Assembly: GCF_000378085.1 (NCBI RefSeq)
Contig: NZ_KB899216.1
Span: 1 to 64,000 of the forward strand
Source: Hoylesella loescheii DSM 19665 = JCM 12249 = ATCC 15930
Lineage (GTDB): Bacteria; Bacteroidota; Bacteroidia; Bacteroidales; Bacteroidaceae
Reading direction: 5' to 3'
DNA length: 64,000 nt
Part shown: piece by piece, positions 29,001-38,472 of the stretch
Layout of the letters: each line of letters begins with the position of its first letter
Position numbering within the stretch: position 1 is the first letter of the stretch
Notes under the pieces: generated by a model
Databases searched by the model: none
The model's input: only the letters and a program-made list of their open reading frames with translations
What the model was told of the DNA's origin: nothing
Program-made: the position numbers and the translations under genes

Positions 29001-29472
29001 TTGGAAAGGTTTCGACCTCTCGGCGCTGTTCCAAGGGGCTGCCAACGTGTCGATCAAGTACTTCGGACGCTCGCTTTGGCCTTTCTTTAATGGAAAGGAG
29101 AGTGCCAAAAGCCTTATCTTGGAGCGGTGGACAGCCGACAGATATGGTCGTGGCGAACGCATCAGGTTTCCCCGTCTGTCGTTAAACCCAAACAAAGATA
29201 CCGACAACAACTATAAGGATTCTGACCTTTGGACGCGCGATGCCAAATATCTGCGCCTGAAAAACCTCGAGTTGGGCTACACCTTCGATAAGAGACTGGT
29301 GCATCCCTTGGGTGTGCAGAGCGTGCGTTTATATGTTAGCGGCTCGAACCTTATCACTTGGACCGACGTGATAGACCTTGACCCCGAAGCTCCTTCGCGT
29401 GGGGGCAACGTGGAAATAAACACCTATCCGCTGCAAAAGATATACAATATTGGACTTAACATCAATTTCTGA
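26053..29472 (+). CDS. SusC-type TonB-dependent transducer with STN domain
   Basis: This is a 1139-residue outer-membrane protein. The signal peptide ends TVTAQ; then come an N-terminal secretin/TonB signalling (STN) domain (about 37-105; VATFIRQVEKQTPFTFVYRN), a CarboxypepD-reg-like domain (about 134-205; GVIKDDSGEPIVGASVMVKG), the TonB-box region DEVVVVGYGTQKKA, a plug (LVMIDGVERPNYNGV; ASATAIYGVRGANGVILI) and a beta-barrel ending in INF. The STN domain is the one that contacts FecR, so this transporter senses its substrate as well as importing it. It follows fecR by 84 bp and precedes susD by 5 bp, and begins the large polysaccharide locus. Confidence 0.93.
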   Translation: MTKNRRSGHKDRRVWLLVALLLWMVQTVTAQTQRVTLNLHNEEVATFIRQVEKQTPFTFVYRNSVLNPKTRVSMVCEGQPLEKVLAQVLSPLGVQFSFNNNTVVLVRKTDESTNRQSTPKQGSASRQQDGKKISGVIKDDSGEPIVGASVMVKGTSLGTITNVDGEFALEVPANATLSVSYIGYVQQDVTVKNNNRLRITMTEDAARKLDEVVVVGYGTQKKASVTGAISSVTTKDLVQTPQANISNMLVGKMPGLIAMQRSGAPGEDGSTLLIRGVSTFTDNTAPLVMIDGVERPNYNGVDPNEIESISILKDASATAIYGVRGANGVILITTRKGKTGKPQLSYSGNVAIQRPTAIPSYLNSADYATLYNEAQRNDTYVSGAPYMPRFSDKDIELYRNGTDPLFHPNMDWTGDFLRKSTLRTQHNFTLTGGTDRVKYFVSAGYYSQEGMYNHTKVDADHDVNAHNSRYNFRSNLDFVVTQDFKASLQLAAQVENVRTPGSGNSTIWREISWANPLSSPGLIDGKVVRLQDVLGEQNPYGMLLGNGYDADSKNNVNTTLRLDYDLSRWLLKGLSVHGSISFDSYYYSRKKFRKSIHYYTPERDPNAAGGVVFVPKEEETVWAASADYGKNRKIYAELGLHYDQSFGKHHTTALLLYNQSKYYSPNLQYLVPNAYQGLVGRLTYEYASRYLAEFNMGYNGTENFAKGRRFGFFPAVSAGWVISEEPFFPKNDYVVFLKLRATYGEVGNDKIGGDRFLYLPSSYGDAENKDLYKYNFGKASQPVNSQMVVENKIGNPELTWEKARKLNLGIEMNLLKNHLTVAFDLFKERRNNILANRNTQPMVIGANLPAYNMGEMENKGWELDVNYRNNIRDLRYWARFNYSFARNKVLFKDEVQKKYAYQMETGRRVGQFYGLLFDGYYNSWEEINALDRPVSAWNGNKLQPGDVRYVDVNKDGRIDDYDRVPIGYSPTPEIVYGFSFGASWKGFDLSALFQGAANVSIKYFGRSLWPFFNGKESAKSLILERWTADRYGRGERIRFPRLSLNPNKDTDNNYKDSDLWTRDAKYLRLKNLELGYTFDKRLVHPLGVQSVRLYVSGSNLITWTDVIDLDPEAPSRGGNVEINTYPLQKIYNIGLNINF

Positions 29473-29477
29473 CAATC

Positions 29478-31235
29478 ATGAAAAAGTTCATCTATCTATC
29501 CATTATATTGCTCGCGGCCACGGCCACAGCTTGTTCCGACTATCTGGAAACACCTCCATCGGTAGAGCTAGACGAAGACAAGGTGTTCGCCGACCGAACT
29601 TTGGCCGAGAAATACCTTACCGGCATCTACGCGCAAGGCCTGCCCTTGGGCTTCAATGCCAGCACCAGCAACACCGATAGACGACTAGGCTCGTCGTCGA
29701 CGCTTGGCTCGGCTTGCGACGAAGCCGAAGATGTGGCCGACTGGGCCAAAGGAAACTCGGCATGGAATGTAGACAATCATAATAACAATAGCATTGAATG
29801 GGACGAAGACAGCCGTTTTTACCAACGCTGGAACGTGCTGCGCGTGTGCAACAGGATATTGAAACGTGTGCACGAAGTGCCTTACGATGCAGGCGATCCC
29901 GACTTTAATAAGCGTGCAATGGGTGAAGCTTATTTCATGCGAGCCATGCTTTTGTGGGAGGGCACTTATCGTTATGGTGGCATGCCCATTATTCGTACGG
30001 TGCTAGATGCCGCAGACTTCTCTACATATCCACGCAACACGTTCGCCCAATGCATCGATTCGATATTGGTAGACTGTGATCGTGCTGCCCAAATATTACC
30101 CGATTACTATACCGACGATACCAAAGTGGGGCGCGCCACGCGTATTGCCGCCTTGGCATTGAAGAGTCGTGTGTTGCTTTATGCAGCTAGTCCGCTGTTC
30201 AATACCTCCACGCCTTACCTGCCTTTCCCTGGTCATGAAGACCTGATTTGTTATGGCAACTACGACAAAGAACGATGGAAGAAGGCGGCCGATGCCACAA
30301 GAGAGGCCATCAACGCTGCTACGGCATCGGGCCATTACGGTCTTCTGAACACAGGAAACCCCGAACAAGACTACGAAAACGTATGGGCAGAACCCGACAA
30401 CGTAGAAATAATACTGGCCAATAAGAAATATCGCAACTTCAAGGTGAGTCGTTTACCCATGGTGGCCAATCTGCCCATGTGGGCCATGAACAAGTCTTGG
30501 GGCGACGGTGGATTGTATGTTACGTTCAACTTCGTGAAGTTTTACGAGAAGAAAGACGGTACACCAGCCGATTGGAACGAAGCGGGCGGTAGCAATCTCA
30601 TGGAAATCTACAACTCGTTAGACCCCCGTTTCAAGCAAACGGTGGCTTATCATGGGTCGTCTTGGAACAACGAAATCACCTTTATCGACTTTCTGCCAGG
30701 TGGATTACACCGTTCCAGCACCGACAAAACACGTCATTTGCTCCACAAATGGGTGCCTCGCACGGTGCGCGTTACGCCTCCGCTCAACTCGGTTAACGTC
30801 GATTGGATTAATTTCCGTATGGCCGAGCTGTACCTTAACTTAGCCGAAGCACTGAACGAGTATGCCGACACGCCACCCGCAGAAGCCTTCGAGGCCGTAA
30901 ATAAGGTGCGACAGCGTGCTGGTATGCCCGATTTTCCAGCTTCGCTAACCAAAGAACAGTTCCGAGCGAAGCTTCACAACGAGCGTGCCGTTGAGCTAGC
31001 GTTCGAAGATCACCGATTCTGGGACATCCGCCGATGGATGATTGCCGAGAACGAAGGCGTGATGCGCGGTAAGATATACGGGCTAAACATCTCTTCGCCA
31101 GATGGAAACAAGAACCATGTGCATTACAAACCATACGTGTTCGAGAATCGTTCGTGGAGTCGCCACTCGTATTTGCACCCACTGATGCAGGTAGAAGTGG
31201 ACAAGGGACAACTCTTACAAAACCCCGGTTGGTAA
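29478..31235 (+). CDS. SusD-type glycan-binding lipoprotein, first of the large locus
   Basis: This 585-residue surface lipoprotein has a lipobox near residue 19 (ATATAC). SusD features are AMGEAYFMRAMLLWEGTYRYGG, IAALALKSRVLLYAASPLFN and the C-terminal HNERAVELAFEDHRFWDIRR with the end LMQVEVDKGQLLQNPGW. It starts 5 bp after its SusC partner and ends 32 bp before a second SusC. It should bind the polysaccharide released by the GH16 enzyme of the same locus. Confidence 0.92.
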   Translation: MKKFIYLSIILLAATATACSDYLETPPSVELDEDKVFADRTLAEKYLTGIYAQGLPLGFNASTSNTDRRLGSSSTLGSACDEAEDVADWAKGNSAWNVDNHNNNSIEWDEDSRFYQRWNVLRVCNRILKRVHEVPYDAGDPDFNKRAMGEAYFMRAMLLWEGTYRYGGMPIIRTVLDAADFSTYPRNTFAQCIDSILVDCDRAAQILPDYYTDDTKVGRATRIAALALKSRVLLYAASPLFNTSTPYLPFPGHEDLICYGNYDKERWKKAADATREAINAATASGHYGLLNTGNPEQDYENVWAEPDNVEIILANKKYRNFKVSRLPMVANLPMWAMNKSWGDGGLYVTFNFVKFYEKKDGTPADWNEAGGSNLMEIYNSLDPRFKQTVAYHGSSWNNEITFIDFLPGGLHRSSTDKTRHLLHKWVPRTVRVTPPLNSVNVDWINFRMAELYLNLAEALNEYADTPPAEAFEAVNKVRQRAGMPDFPASLTKEQFRAKLHNERAVELAFEDHRFWDIRRWMIAENEGVMRGKIYGLNISSPDGNKNHVHYKPYVFENRSWSRHSYLHPLMQVEVDKGQLLQNPGW

Positions 31236-31267
31236 ATCCGTTCAACACATCCAAATTGCAAACAACT

Positions 31268-34153
31268 ATGATAAGAAGATATATCAGCTTGATAACAGCA
31301 TGCGCCTTGTTGCCCCTAGGCCTGTGGGCGCAGCTGTATAACGAAACCGATACGGTGGAAACAACCGAGATAAGCGACAAAGGAGACGCATCCAAGAGCT
31401 ATTCTGTTGAACACGTGCGCTACCTTAACCATGTGGCTTACGGCTTGCAAGACGTTTGGAAAACCTCGTCGGCCATGTCTACCACAGGTGGAGAACAGCT
31501 CATGCGCATCACTTCACCAACGGTTGGTAACGCCCTTAAAGGCTTACTGCCCGGACTTACCGTGATGCAGCAGGCCGACGAACCCGGTTACGACTTCTAT
31601 ATGCAAAACATGTACACACGTGGCGTTAGTTCTTTCGTTGGCGGACAAAAGATGTTGGTGTTCATCGACGGGTTCGAAGCACCGCTCGACTATATCTCGG
31701 CCGAAGAGATAGAAAGCGTTTCGCTACTGAAAGACGCTGCAGCACTGGCCCTTTACGGAGCGCGTGGTGCCAATGGCGTATTACTTGTAACCACAAAGAA
31801 AGGTAAAATAGCATCGCCCACAATAAGATTCAGGGTGCAAACAGGCTTACAAATGCCCACTACAAGCCCTCAGCCGTTGGGAAGTTACGATTATGCGCGG
31901 CTCTACAACCAAGCTTTGGCCAACGATGGCTTACCAGCCCGCTACAACGACGAAGCTCTGGCAGCCTATCAAAATGGTAGCAATCCCTATCTTTACCCCA
32001 ATGTAGATTGGCGCAAGCAGCTTTTGCGCAGCTCGGCACCGCTAACCATGGCCGAGATGACGTTTCGCGGGGGCAGTTCGGGTATTCGCTATTATGTGAT
32101 GGCAGGTCTGTTGCATAACGGCGGACTATATGCAGGTACCGACCGAAAGCAAAAAGAGAATGCCAACGCTACCTATTCGCGCTATAATTTTAGGGCCAAC
32201 CTCGACGTGAACGTGCTACCCGAACTTACGGCATCCTTATATAGCGGTGTGAGTATTGGCGACCAAAGCACGCCTGGTGGTGGAGTGAGCGCAGGCAAGA
32301 TAATGCGCTCGATGTGGACGACACCCCCCAACGCCTTCCCCGTTATCAATCCCAATGGCAGTTACGGTGGAACGAGCAACTATACAAACCCTGTTGGCGA
32401 TATCCTAAACCGTGGTTTATACGAAGAGAATGCACGTTCGATGCAGGTAATCTTCAAGTTAGACTACAACTTCAACAAGCTCGTGCGGGGTCTTAGCGCA
32501 AATGTGGCAGTGGGATATAACAACTACGTGGCCGAAATTTCGCAGAAAACGCGTAACTATGCACGTTATTCGCTAACGCAAACAGGTGTAGATGCCAACA
32601 ATATGCCCATTTATCAGTACACCCAATACGGTGCAAACGAGCCCCTACAAAGTGCAGAAGGATTCCGAACAGACTTTAATCGGGCCAATTTTAGGGCGCA
32701 AATAGCATACGGCAACACTTTCGGCCGACATGGTTTGGATGCCATGGCCATGTTCGTATCCGATATATATAAGGAATATGGTGTGCGCGACGACGCAAGG
32801 TATTTAAATTGGGCAGGTCGACTTACCTATAACTTCGGCAAGAGATATGTGGCCGAGTTCACCGCTTCGTACATGGGAACCGACAATTTTTCACCCAAAC
32901 ATCGCTTCGGGTTCTTCCCTGCGGGATCGGTTGCATGGGTAATAAGCAACGAAAACTTTATGCGCAATGCCCGATGGGCCAACTATATGAAGCTGCGCGC
33001 ATCGTATGGTAAGATAGGAAACGACCAAACCACGGCCCGCTACATCTTCGATGCCACCTACGATTATAACGGTGGCTACCTGTTTGGCACTACCGCCAAC
33101 AGCTCGGGTGGCTTCCGCGAAACCACCTTGCCCAATCCCGACATGCGTTGGGAAGACAAAGCCATTCTCAACATAGGCTTCGATGCCAAGCTTTTCAATT
33201 GTCTTACGCTATCGGCCGATGTTTTCAACGAAGTGCAATCGGGCATTCTCACCCGTCCTTATTCGCGTGTTCCTGGGTTTGTTGGTGCATCCTGGGGTGG
33301 CATTCTGCCCATGACCAACATCGGACGCGTAGAAAACCACGGCTTCGAGTTCTCTGCCCGATACGAGAAAACCTTGAAAAACCAGTTTGCCTATTATGCC
33401 GAGGCAGGTCTGTGGTATGCCAAAAGTAAGGTAACCGAGCAGGGCGAAGACCTCAGGGCCGAACCTTACCTCTACCAAAAGGGGTATAGCGTGTGGCAGC
33501 CTGTTATGCTCGTGGCCGACGGTTTGTACCAAGAGAGCGACTTCGATGCCGATGGCAAGCTCAAGCCAGGTCTTCCTGTACCCCAGTTTGGGCACGTAGC
33601 GCCTGGCGATATCAAGTATGTCGACCAAAATCACGATAACGTTATCAATGCCAACGACGCTTATCCTGTGGGCAATACCACTGTTCCCCAGTGGAATTAC
33701 ATGCTGGCTTTGGGTTGCAAATGGCGTGGACTGAACCTCAACCTGATGCTTCAAGGTGTGGCAAAGCGCGACATCTACATCAACGGACCTGGTGTCTACT
33801 CGTTTAAAGACAATGCCACGGCATCGCCTTTGGCACTTGACAGCTGGACACCACAAAACCCCACGGCCAGCTATCCACGACTTTCTACAGTAGACTTCGA
33901 CAACAATTACCGCTCGTCTACCTTCTGGCGACGCAACGGCAGTTTCCTTCGCTTGCGTAATGTGCAGTTGGGTTACACCCTTCCACAGCGTATGGCGCAG
34001 GCCATAAAATTAAGCGACGTTTACCTCTATGCCAACGCCACCAATGTGTTTACCATCGATGCCTTGCACGATTTGGGCGATGCCGAAGCGGGCAATCTCT
34101 ACAATTATCCACTGATGCGCACCCTAAGCCTAGGCGTAAGGGTGGCCTTCTAA
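31268..34153 (+). CDS. Second SusC-type TonB-dependent transporter, lacking the CarboxypepD-like domain
   Basis: This is a 961-residue outer-membrane barrel. The frame opens at 31154, inside susD; the ATG at 31268 (MIRRYISLITACALLPLGLW) supplies a normal signal peptide. A short linker (ETDTVETTEISDKGDA) runs directly into the plug domain (SPTVGNALKGLLPGLTVMQQ; MLVFIDGFEAPLDYISAEEI; LALYGARGANGVLLVTTKKG). The usual N-terminal CarboxypepD-reg-like sandwich seen in the other two SusC proteins here is missing, as is any STN domain. The barrel ends VAF. It is followed by its own SusD partner at 34195. Two SusC/SusD pairs in one locus may import different chain lengths. Confidence 0.9.
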   Translation: MIRRYISLITACALLPLGLWAQLYNETDTVETTEISDKGDASKSYSVEHVRYLNHVAYGLQDVWKTSSAMSTTGGEQLMRITSPTVGNALKGLLPGLTVMQQADEPGYDFYMQNMYTRGVSSFVGGQKMLVFIDGFEAPLDYISAEEIESVSLLKDAAALALYGARGANGVLLVTTKKGKIASPTIRFRVQTGLQMPTTSPQPLGSYDYARLYNQALANDGLPARYNDEALAAYQNGSNPYLYPNVDWRKQLLRSSAPLTMAEMTFRGGSSGIRYYVMAGLLHNGGLYAGTDRKQKENANATYSRYNFRANLDVNVLPELTASLYSGVSIGDQSTPGGGVSAGKIMRSMWTTPPNAFPVINPNGSYGGTSNYTNPVGDILNRGLYEENARSMQVIFKLDYNFNKLVRGLSANVAVGYNNYVAEISQKTRNYARYSLTQTGVDANNMPIYQYTQYGANEPLQSAEGFRTDFNRANFRAQIAYGNTFGRHGLDAMAMFVSDIYKEYGVRDDARYLNWAGRLTYNFGKRYVAEFTASYMGTDNFSPKHRFGFFPAGSVAWVISNENFMRNARWANYMKLRASYGKIGNDQTTARYIFDATYDYNGGYLFGTTANSSGGFRETTLPNPDMRWEDKAILNIGFDAKLFNCLTLSADVFNEVQSGILTRPYSRVPGFVGASWGGILPMTNIGRVENHGFEFSARYEKTLKNQFAYYAEAGLWYAKSKVTEQGEDLRAEPYLYQKGYSVWQPVMLVADGLYQESDFDADGKLKPGLPVPQFGHVAPGDIKYVDQNHDNVINANDAYPVGNTTVPQWNYMLALGCKWRGLNLNLMLQGVAKRDIYINGPGVYSFKDNATASPLALDSWTPQNPTASYPRLSTVDFDNNYRSSTFWRRNGSFLRLRNVQLGYTLPQRMAQAIKLSDVYLYANATNVFTIDALHDLGDAEAGNLYNYPLMRTLSLGVRVAF

Positions 34154-34194
34154 ACGTCAGTACTTCCTTATAATTCCCTAAAAACAGCATATCT

Positions 34195-35889
34195 ATGAGT
34201 AAAAGCATCATTAAGCGTGGCGCCGCAGCCCTTTGGTTGGGCATCGGCATGTCGCTGATTTCGTGCAGTGGGTTTCTCGACAGGGAGGCCAACTCGTACA
34301 TCGACAAGGATATGACCTTTTCTTCTTATATCCGCACGCAGCAATATCTCACCAACATATACACCCTTTTGCCCGACGGACTGACGCGTATGGACGGCAA
34401 CGCCATGTTCGATGCCGCCACCGACGATGCCGAGTTTGCCCTGCAAACGGCCGAAGTGCAGAGCTTTAACACGGGTGCATGGAACGCTGCAACCAATCCC
34501 GACAATCCGTGGGACCGTTGTTACATGGGCATACGCATGGCTTGTGAGTTGATGGATCATGCCGACGAGGTGAATTTAGACGCCTATCGGCTCGATCCGA
34601 AGACCCATACAGAATACGAAAACCGTAAAAAAGACATCCGTATATGGAAGGCCGAGGCGCGTTTCTTGCGTGCATTCTTCCATTTCGAACTGCTCAAACG
34701 TTTCGGTCCTGTGCCCATCGTCAAGTCGTCGCTCAGCATTTCGGGCGATTATAGTGGTATGGCTCGTCCCTCGATGGACGAATGTGTGAAGTTTATAGTC
34801 AACGAGTGCGATACTGCCGCTAAATATTTAGACTTGAAACCTTGGCGCGACGACACGGCATTAGGTCATGCCACCAAAGGCGCGGCATTGGCTTTGAAAA
34901 GCCGCGTGTTGCTTTATGCGGCTAGTCCTCTGTATCTCGACTACGAGAATCTCGACGAAACAAACCTCCCAACCAATGCCGAGAAATGGGAACTAGCCGC
35001 CAAAGCTGCCAAGGCCGTTATCGATTTGGGCGCCTATCAGTTGGCAACCAGCTATGGGCAGTTGTTCCAAAACCAGTTCCAAAGCACCGAATACATTTTC
35101 ATGCGTCGCTACACGGTTTCCGATAATGTAGAAAAGGCCAATTTCCCCGTTAGCTTTGGCGGTACGGGTGGTACAAACCCGTCGGTGAACTTGCTTGATT
35201 CATACGAGATGACAGATGGAACGGACTTCTCATGGACCAACCCTACACAGGCAGCCAACCCCTATGCCGACCGCGATAGCCGAATGGATGCCACTTTCCT
35301 CTTTAACGAGCAAAACTTCCATAATGGTAAGGTGGAATGCTATATCGGTGGTAAAGACGGATTGTATCAAACCAATGCCACAACAACAGGGCACTATCTG
35401 CGCAAGTATCTTAACGAGTCGGTGAACATTCAGACGGGTGGCGGAAAGCTGGGACACACCTTCCCCTTCTTCCGTTTGGCCGAAATATACCTCAATTACG
35501 CAGAGGCATTGAACGAATACGCCCCCGACAATGCCGACATTGCACGATATGTGAACCTTGTTCGTGAACGTGCCGACCAGCACCCGCTGCCCTCTGGGCT
35601 TACTCAAGACGAGATGCGCCAACGCATTAGACGTGAACGCCGTGTGGAATTGGCCTTCGAAGAGCATCGTGCTTGGGATGTTAGGCGCTGGAAAGTGGCA
35701 TCGTCTACACTGGGCGCACCGCTAAGAGGATTGCGAATAGAGCGCGATAACACGCAGGCAACGCCCACTTACACCTACACGCCCTATGTTGTTGAGCGGC
35801 GCGCGTTCCAACCTAAGATGTATTGGTACCCCATTCCGCAATCCGAGCTGATGAAACTTGTGGGGTGGAAACAAAACCCACAATGGTGA
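34195..35889 (+). CDS. Second SusD-type lipoprotein of the large locus
   Basis: This 564-residue surface lipoprotein pairs with the preceding SusC (41-bp gap). The lipobox is SLISC at about residues 20-24. SusD features: KAEARFLRAFFHFELLKRFG, GAALALKSRVLLYAASPLYL and the C-terminal RRVELAFEEHRAWDVRRWKV, ending in NPQW. The following 440 bp have no gene. Confidence 0.92.
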   Translation: MSKSIIKRGAAALWLGIGMSLISCSGFLDREANSYIDKDMTFSSYIRTQQYLTNIYTLLPDGLTRMDGNAMFDAATDDAEFALQTAEVQSFNTGAWNAATNPDNPWDRCYMGIRMACELMDHADEVNLDAYRLDPKTHTEYENRKKDIRIWKAEARFLRAFFHFELLKRFGPVPIVKSSLSISGDYSGMARPSMDECVKFIVNECDTAAKYLDLKPWRDDTALGHATKGAALALKSRVLLYAASPLYLDYENLDETNLPTNAEKWELAAKAAKAVIDLGAYQLATSYGQLFQNQFQSTEYIFMRRYTVSDNVEKANFPVSFGGTGGTNPSVNLLDSYEMTDGTDFSWTNPTQAANPYADRDSRMDATFLFNEQNFHNGKVECYIGGKDGLYQTNATTTGHYLRKYLNESVNIQTGGGKLGHTFPFFRLAEIYLNYAEALNEYAPDNADIARYVNLVRERADQHPLPSGLTQDEMRQRIRRERRVELAFEEHRAWDVRRWKVASSTLGAPLRGLRIERDNTQATPTYTYTPYVVERRAFQPKMYWYPIPQSELMKLVGWKQNPQW

Positions 35890-36001
35890 TAAGATTGGCT
35901 CGCAATGGTGATAGGGTGGACATGTCATGGTGAACCAGTGGCAATACGCACGCCCGTCTCATGTCATTCTTGCGAACGGCACTTGGCTTTTGCAAGGCCA
36001 T

Positions 36002-36141
36002 AAATAAGCCTTTGTAGCAAGCTTTAAGGTAAAACGTCGGGGTCCCGCTAAGATGTAAGGCTGTTACAGATCAACTGTAATGAGGTTCCATATAAGCAGG
36101 AACACGATTCCATCTTATGTGTAATGGCAGTACAAAACGTA
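36002..36141 (+). repeat. Four-unit 22-bp palindromic array with leader, copy C
   Basis: The leader (AATAAGCCTTTGTAGC, GCTTTAAGGTAAAACG, CCCGCTAAG) matches copies A and B. Units start at 36054, 36076, 36098 and 36120. In this copy two facing arms have changed together: TTCCA became TTACA and the partner TGGAA became TGTAA across the unit 1-2 junction. It splits the susD gene from the surface lipoprotein gene. Confidence 0.85.
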
Positions 36142-36265
36142 TGCAACTCGACCAGTATCAATTAAATGCCTTTTAAAGGTTTAGTTGGGACATGGCTAAA
36201 GTTTGTGAAATGCAAAGCTAGGCTTAGTGCAGAGCCATGAGAAGGCAGGGATATGGCAGGAGAAT

Positions 36266-36300
36266 TTGTCAACTCGTTAACTGTCCAACTCATCAACTAA
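36266..36300 (-). repeat. Reverse-oriented copy of the GTTAACGAGTTGACAAG motif
   Basis: TTGTCAACTCGTTAAC followed by a second partial copy (TCCAACTCATCAAC). The same motif occurs at 16666-16795 and 53204-53280. It precedes the surface lipoprotein gene by about 30 bp. Confidence 0.6.
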
Positions 36301-36328
36301 AAAACATAACATGTAATAAGATAAAGTC

Positions 36329-38350
36329 ATGATAAAGCTAAAACATACACTGCTAGCAGTGCTTTTGCCACTGATGGCAGGCTGCGCAGACAACAATATA
36401 GGGTTCGACCCTGTTGAAAACGTGCCTGCGGGCGTTTACGTTTCAGGCTCATCCACCGAGTTTTCGCGACCCATTGCCACAGGGCAACTCGTGGCCAAGA
36501 CGCACGAAAACATCCTTAGCCACAACGTATGGCTAACAACCAATGGCGGATTGCGCATCTCTTACGTGGGCGATGATGGTCATCCCGTATATTATGGTGG
36601 CCAGATAACATCTACCGATGCAGCCTCTGGCGTGATGGAATGCCAACTTGGAGAAGGCAACGGAGAGATAACCGTGCCTGCCGAGGGCTTATATACACTG
36701 GTGGTGAGTAAGCAAAAGAAAAAGCTAACAATCATTCCCGTGAAATTGTATGTGCGTGGCGAATTGGCCTTGAACGATAAGGGCGACCGCACTTTGCCTT
36801 TGGCCAAGATGGAATACGACCGCTTGCGCCACGTGGTGACATGGAGTAACGCCGATAGCACAGAGTTTGTGTTGCCCACCGAATACGCTTTTGCCTATGC
36901 AGATGGCAAACCTGTGGTGGTGAGCGACGATAATGAGGCCGAGACCGATACCTTTGCCACCGTACTAACGGGTACTGGTAAAAGTGTTCGAACCAATGTG
37001 CTTAATGCCAAGTACGCACCACTCACGGCAAAATCTGACGTTAATTTGCGCTTCACCCTTAAGGGGCAGTACGCCATTAGTGTGCAATATAGCGTGCTCG
37101 ACAATGCTTTTACCGCTCGAGTAGGTGGCGACGGCGTCGAGGCTACTGGTCTTTCCGAGCATCTTTACATGGCAGGCGATGGCGTTGGCTCATGGAACTC
37201 GCCCCAAATGGTAACGATGACGCCCGTGGGAGCAGCTGGCAACGGCGAATTTTGGTGCTTGTGCTATGTAGAGGCAGGTAAAACGTTGGCGTGGTCTACA
37301 TCTCCCGATGGCGCTAATGCAGTGAAAACGTTCAACACCGTTGTGGGAACAAAGCTTGATGGCAATGGTCAAGCCGCGGTAGAACAAACAGGACTATACC
37401 TTGTTTATGTAGACTTGAACCGCAAATTGCTTGCATTCGAGAAGCCCGAGGTGTATGGCACGGGCGAATGTTTTGGCGGTGATGAAACCAAAGCCGAGAT
37501 AAAGGGTGCGAAACTCTCGCTGAACACGTCGAACACAGGTGCTTTGAAGCTTTACGCCACATCTAAATACAACGCGCGAGATTGGAATACGATGCTCTTA
37601 ACCATCGAAAATGGCAAGCTGGTATATCCAGGATTGAATACAGCCAACGTGCCCGCTGTGCCCGTTGCCAAACAAACGACGGTGAATTTGAATGTTGCTG
37701 AGGGCAGCGCAGACTTTGGTGAGCCCACGCCCGAGAGCAAAATCTCTGGCAGTGTAGACCAACTTTACCTCACAGGTGATGCTTTTGGCCAATGGAATTG
37801 GGCTTCGCCAGGTGTTGTTAGTCTTGAAAATGGCTACGCAGGCAAGTCGCGTTGGTTCTATATTGCCTACCTTAAGGCTGGCACAGGCGTGAAATTCTCT
37901 GAAGAAAAGGCATTTGGAAACGGCAATTTTGCTACCCTTGCCACCTCCACAGGATTCACCGTGCAGAACAATCGCGCTGTTGTGGCCGCCGATGGCATAT
38001 ATATGATATACGTAGGACTTGATTCGCGCGAGGTGGCTATCGAGCCTGTTAAGCTCCAAGCGTGGTCGGGAAGCAGCTCGGCTACCTTTACCGTTGATGC
38101 CGATGGTAAGAGTATGAGCGTTACTTTGCCCGAGACGGGGCGCGTGAGGATTTATCCCAGCATCCCAACATTCAAGCATGTGAATAAGTTTGGCGACTGG
38201 AAACGCGAGGTTTACGTTGATCCCGATACGGGAGAATTCCTCTTTCGCAAGCAAGGAGCACCCGAACCAAACAAAGATTACGTATGGACGGCCGGCACGA
38301 AGATAACCATCAACTTCGAAACGATGAAGGCCACCATCGTAAAACCCTAG
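36329..38350 (+). CDS. SusE/SusF-like surface glycan-binding lipoprotein
   Basis: This 673-residue surface lipoprotein has a lipobox LMAGC at about 15-19. At least two tandem modules share the pattern LY(M/L)(A/T)GD..G.W...: LYMAGDGVGSWNSPQMVTMT (about 275) and LYLTGDAFGQWNWASPGVVS (about 477), each followed by a Phe/Trp-rich strand pair. These resemble the starch-binding-type repeats of SusF/SusE and similar surface glycan-binding proteins. The gene is separated from the second susD by 440 bp containing repeats, and is followed by a stem-loop and then the GH16 gene. It probably holds the polysaccharide for the surface enzyme; the ligand is not known. Confidence 0.8.
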   Translation: MIKLKHTLLAVLLPLMAGCADNNIGFDPVENVPAGVYVSGSSTEFSRPIATGQLVAKTHENILSHNVWLTTNGGLRISYVGDDGHPVYYGGQITSTDAASGVMECQLGEGNGEITVPAEGLYTLVVSKQKKKLTIIPVKLYVRGELALNDKGDRTLPLAKMEYDRLRHVVTWSNADSTEFVLPTEYAFAYADGKPVVVSDDNEAETDTFATVLTGTGKSVRTNVLNAKYAPLTAKSDVNLRFTLKGQYAISVQYSVLDNAFTARVGGDGVEATGLSEHLYMAGDGVGSWNSPQMVTMTPVGAAGNGEFWCLCYVEAGKTLAWSTSPDGANAVKTFNTVVGTKLDGNGQAAVEQTGLYLVYVDLNRKLLAFEKPEVYGTGECFGGDETKAEIKGAKLSLNTSNTGALKLYATSKYNARDWNTMLLTIENGKLVYPGLNTANVPAVPVAKQTTVNLNVAEGSADFGEPTPESKISGSVDQLYLTGDAFGQWNWASPGVVSLENGYAGKSRWFYIAYLKAGTGVKFSEEKAFGNGNFATLATSTGFTVQNNRAVVAADGIYMIYVGLDSREVAIEPVKLQAWSGSSSATFTVDADGKSMSVTLPETGRVRIYPSIPTFKHVNKFGDWKREVYVDPDTGEFLFRKQGAPEPNKDYVWTAGTKITINFETMKATIVKP

Positions 38351-38362
38351 TTCTTTTGTAGT

Positions 38363-38406
38363 CGCTCGCCAAACTTTGCCTTCGCAGGCATCGTTTTTGG
38401 CGAGCG
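38363..38406 (+). terminator. Stem-loop between the surface lipoprotein and GH16 genes
   Basis: CGCTCGCCAAA (38363-38373) pairs with TTTGGCGAGCG (38396-38406), 11 bp perfect. No T-run follows, so it may be a processing or attenuation site rather than a full terminator. Confidence 0.45.
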
Positions 38407-38472
38407 CAGAACAGGCTAACCGCCCCTTTTAAGTCAGGCATTTTATACATGTAAGATCCCCAAAAAATATTC

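Noticed and set aside
31154..31267. Upstream start for the second SusC of the large locus
   Set aside because: It lies inside susD and has no signal peptide; the ATG at 31268 does.
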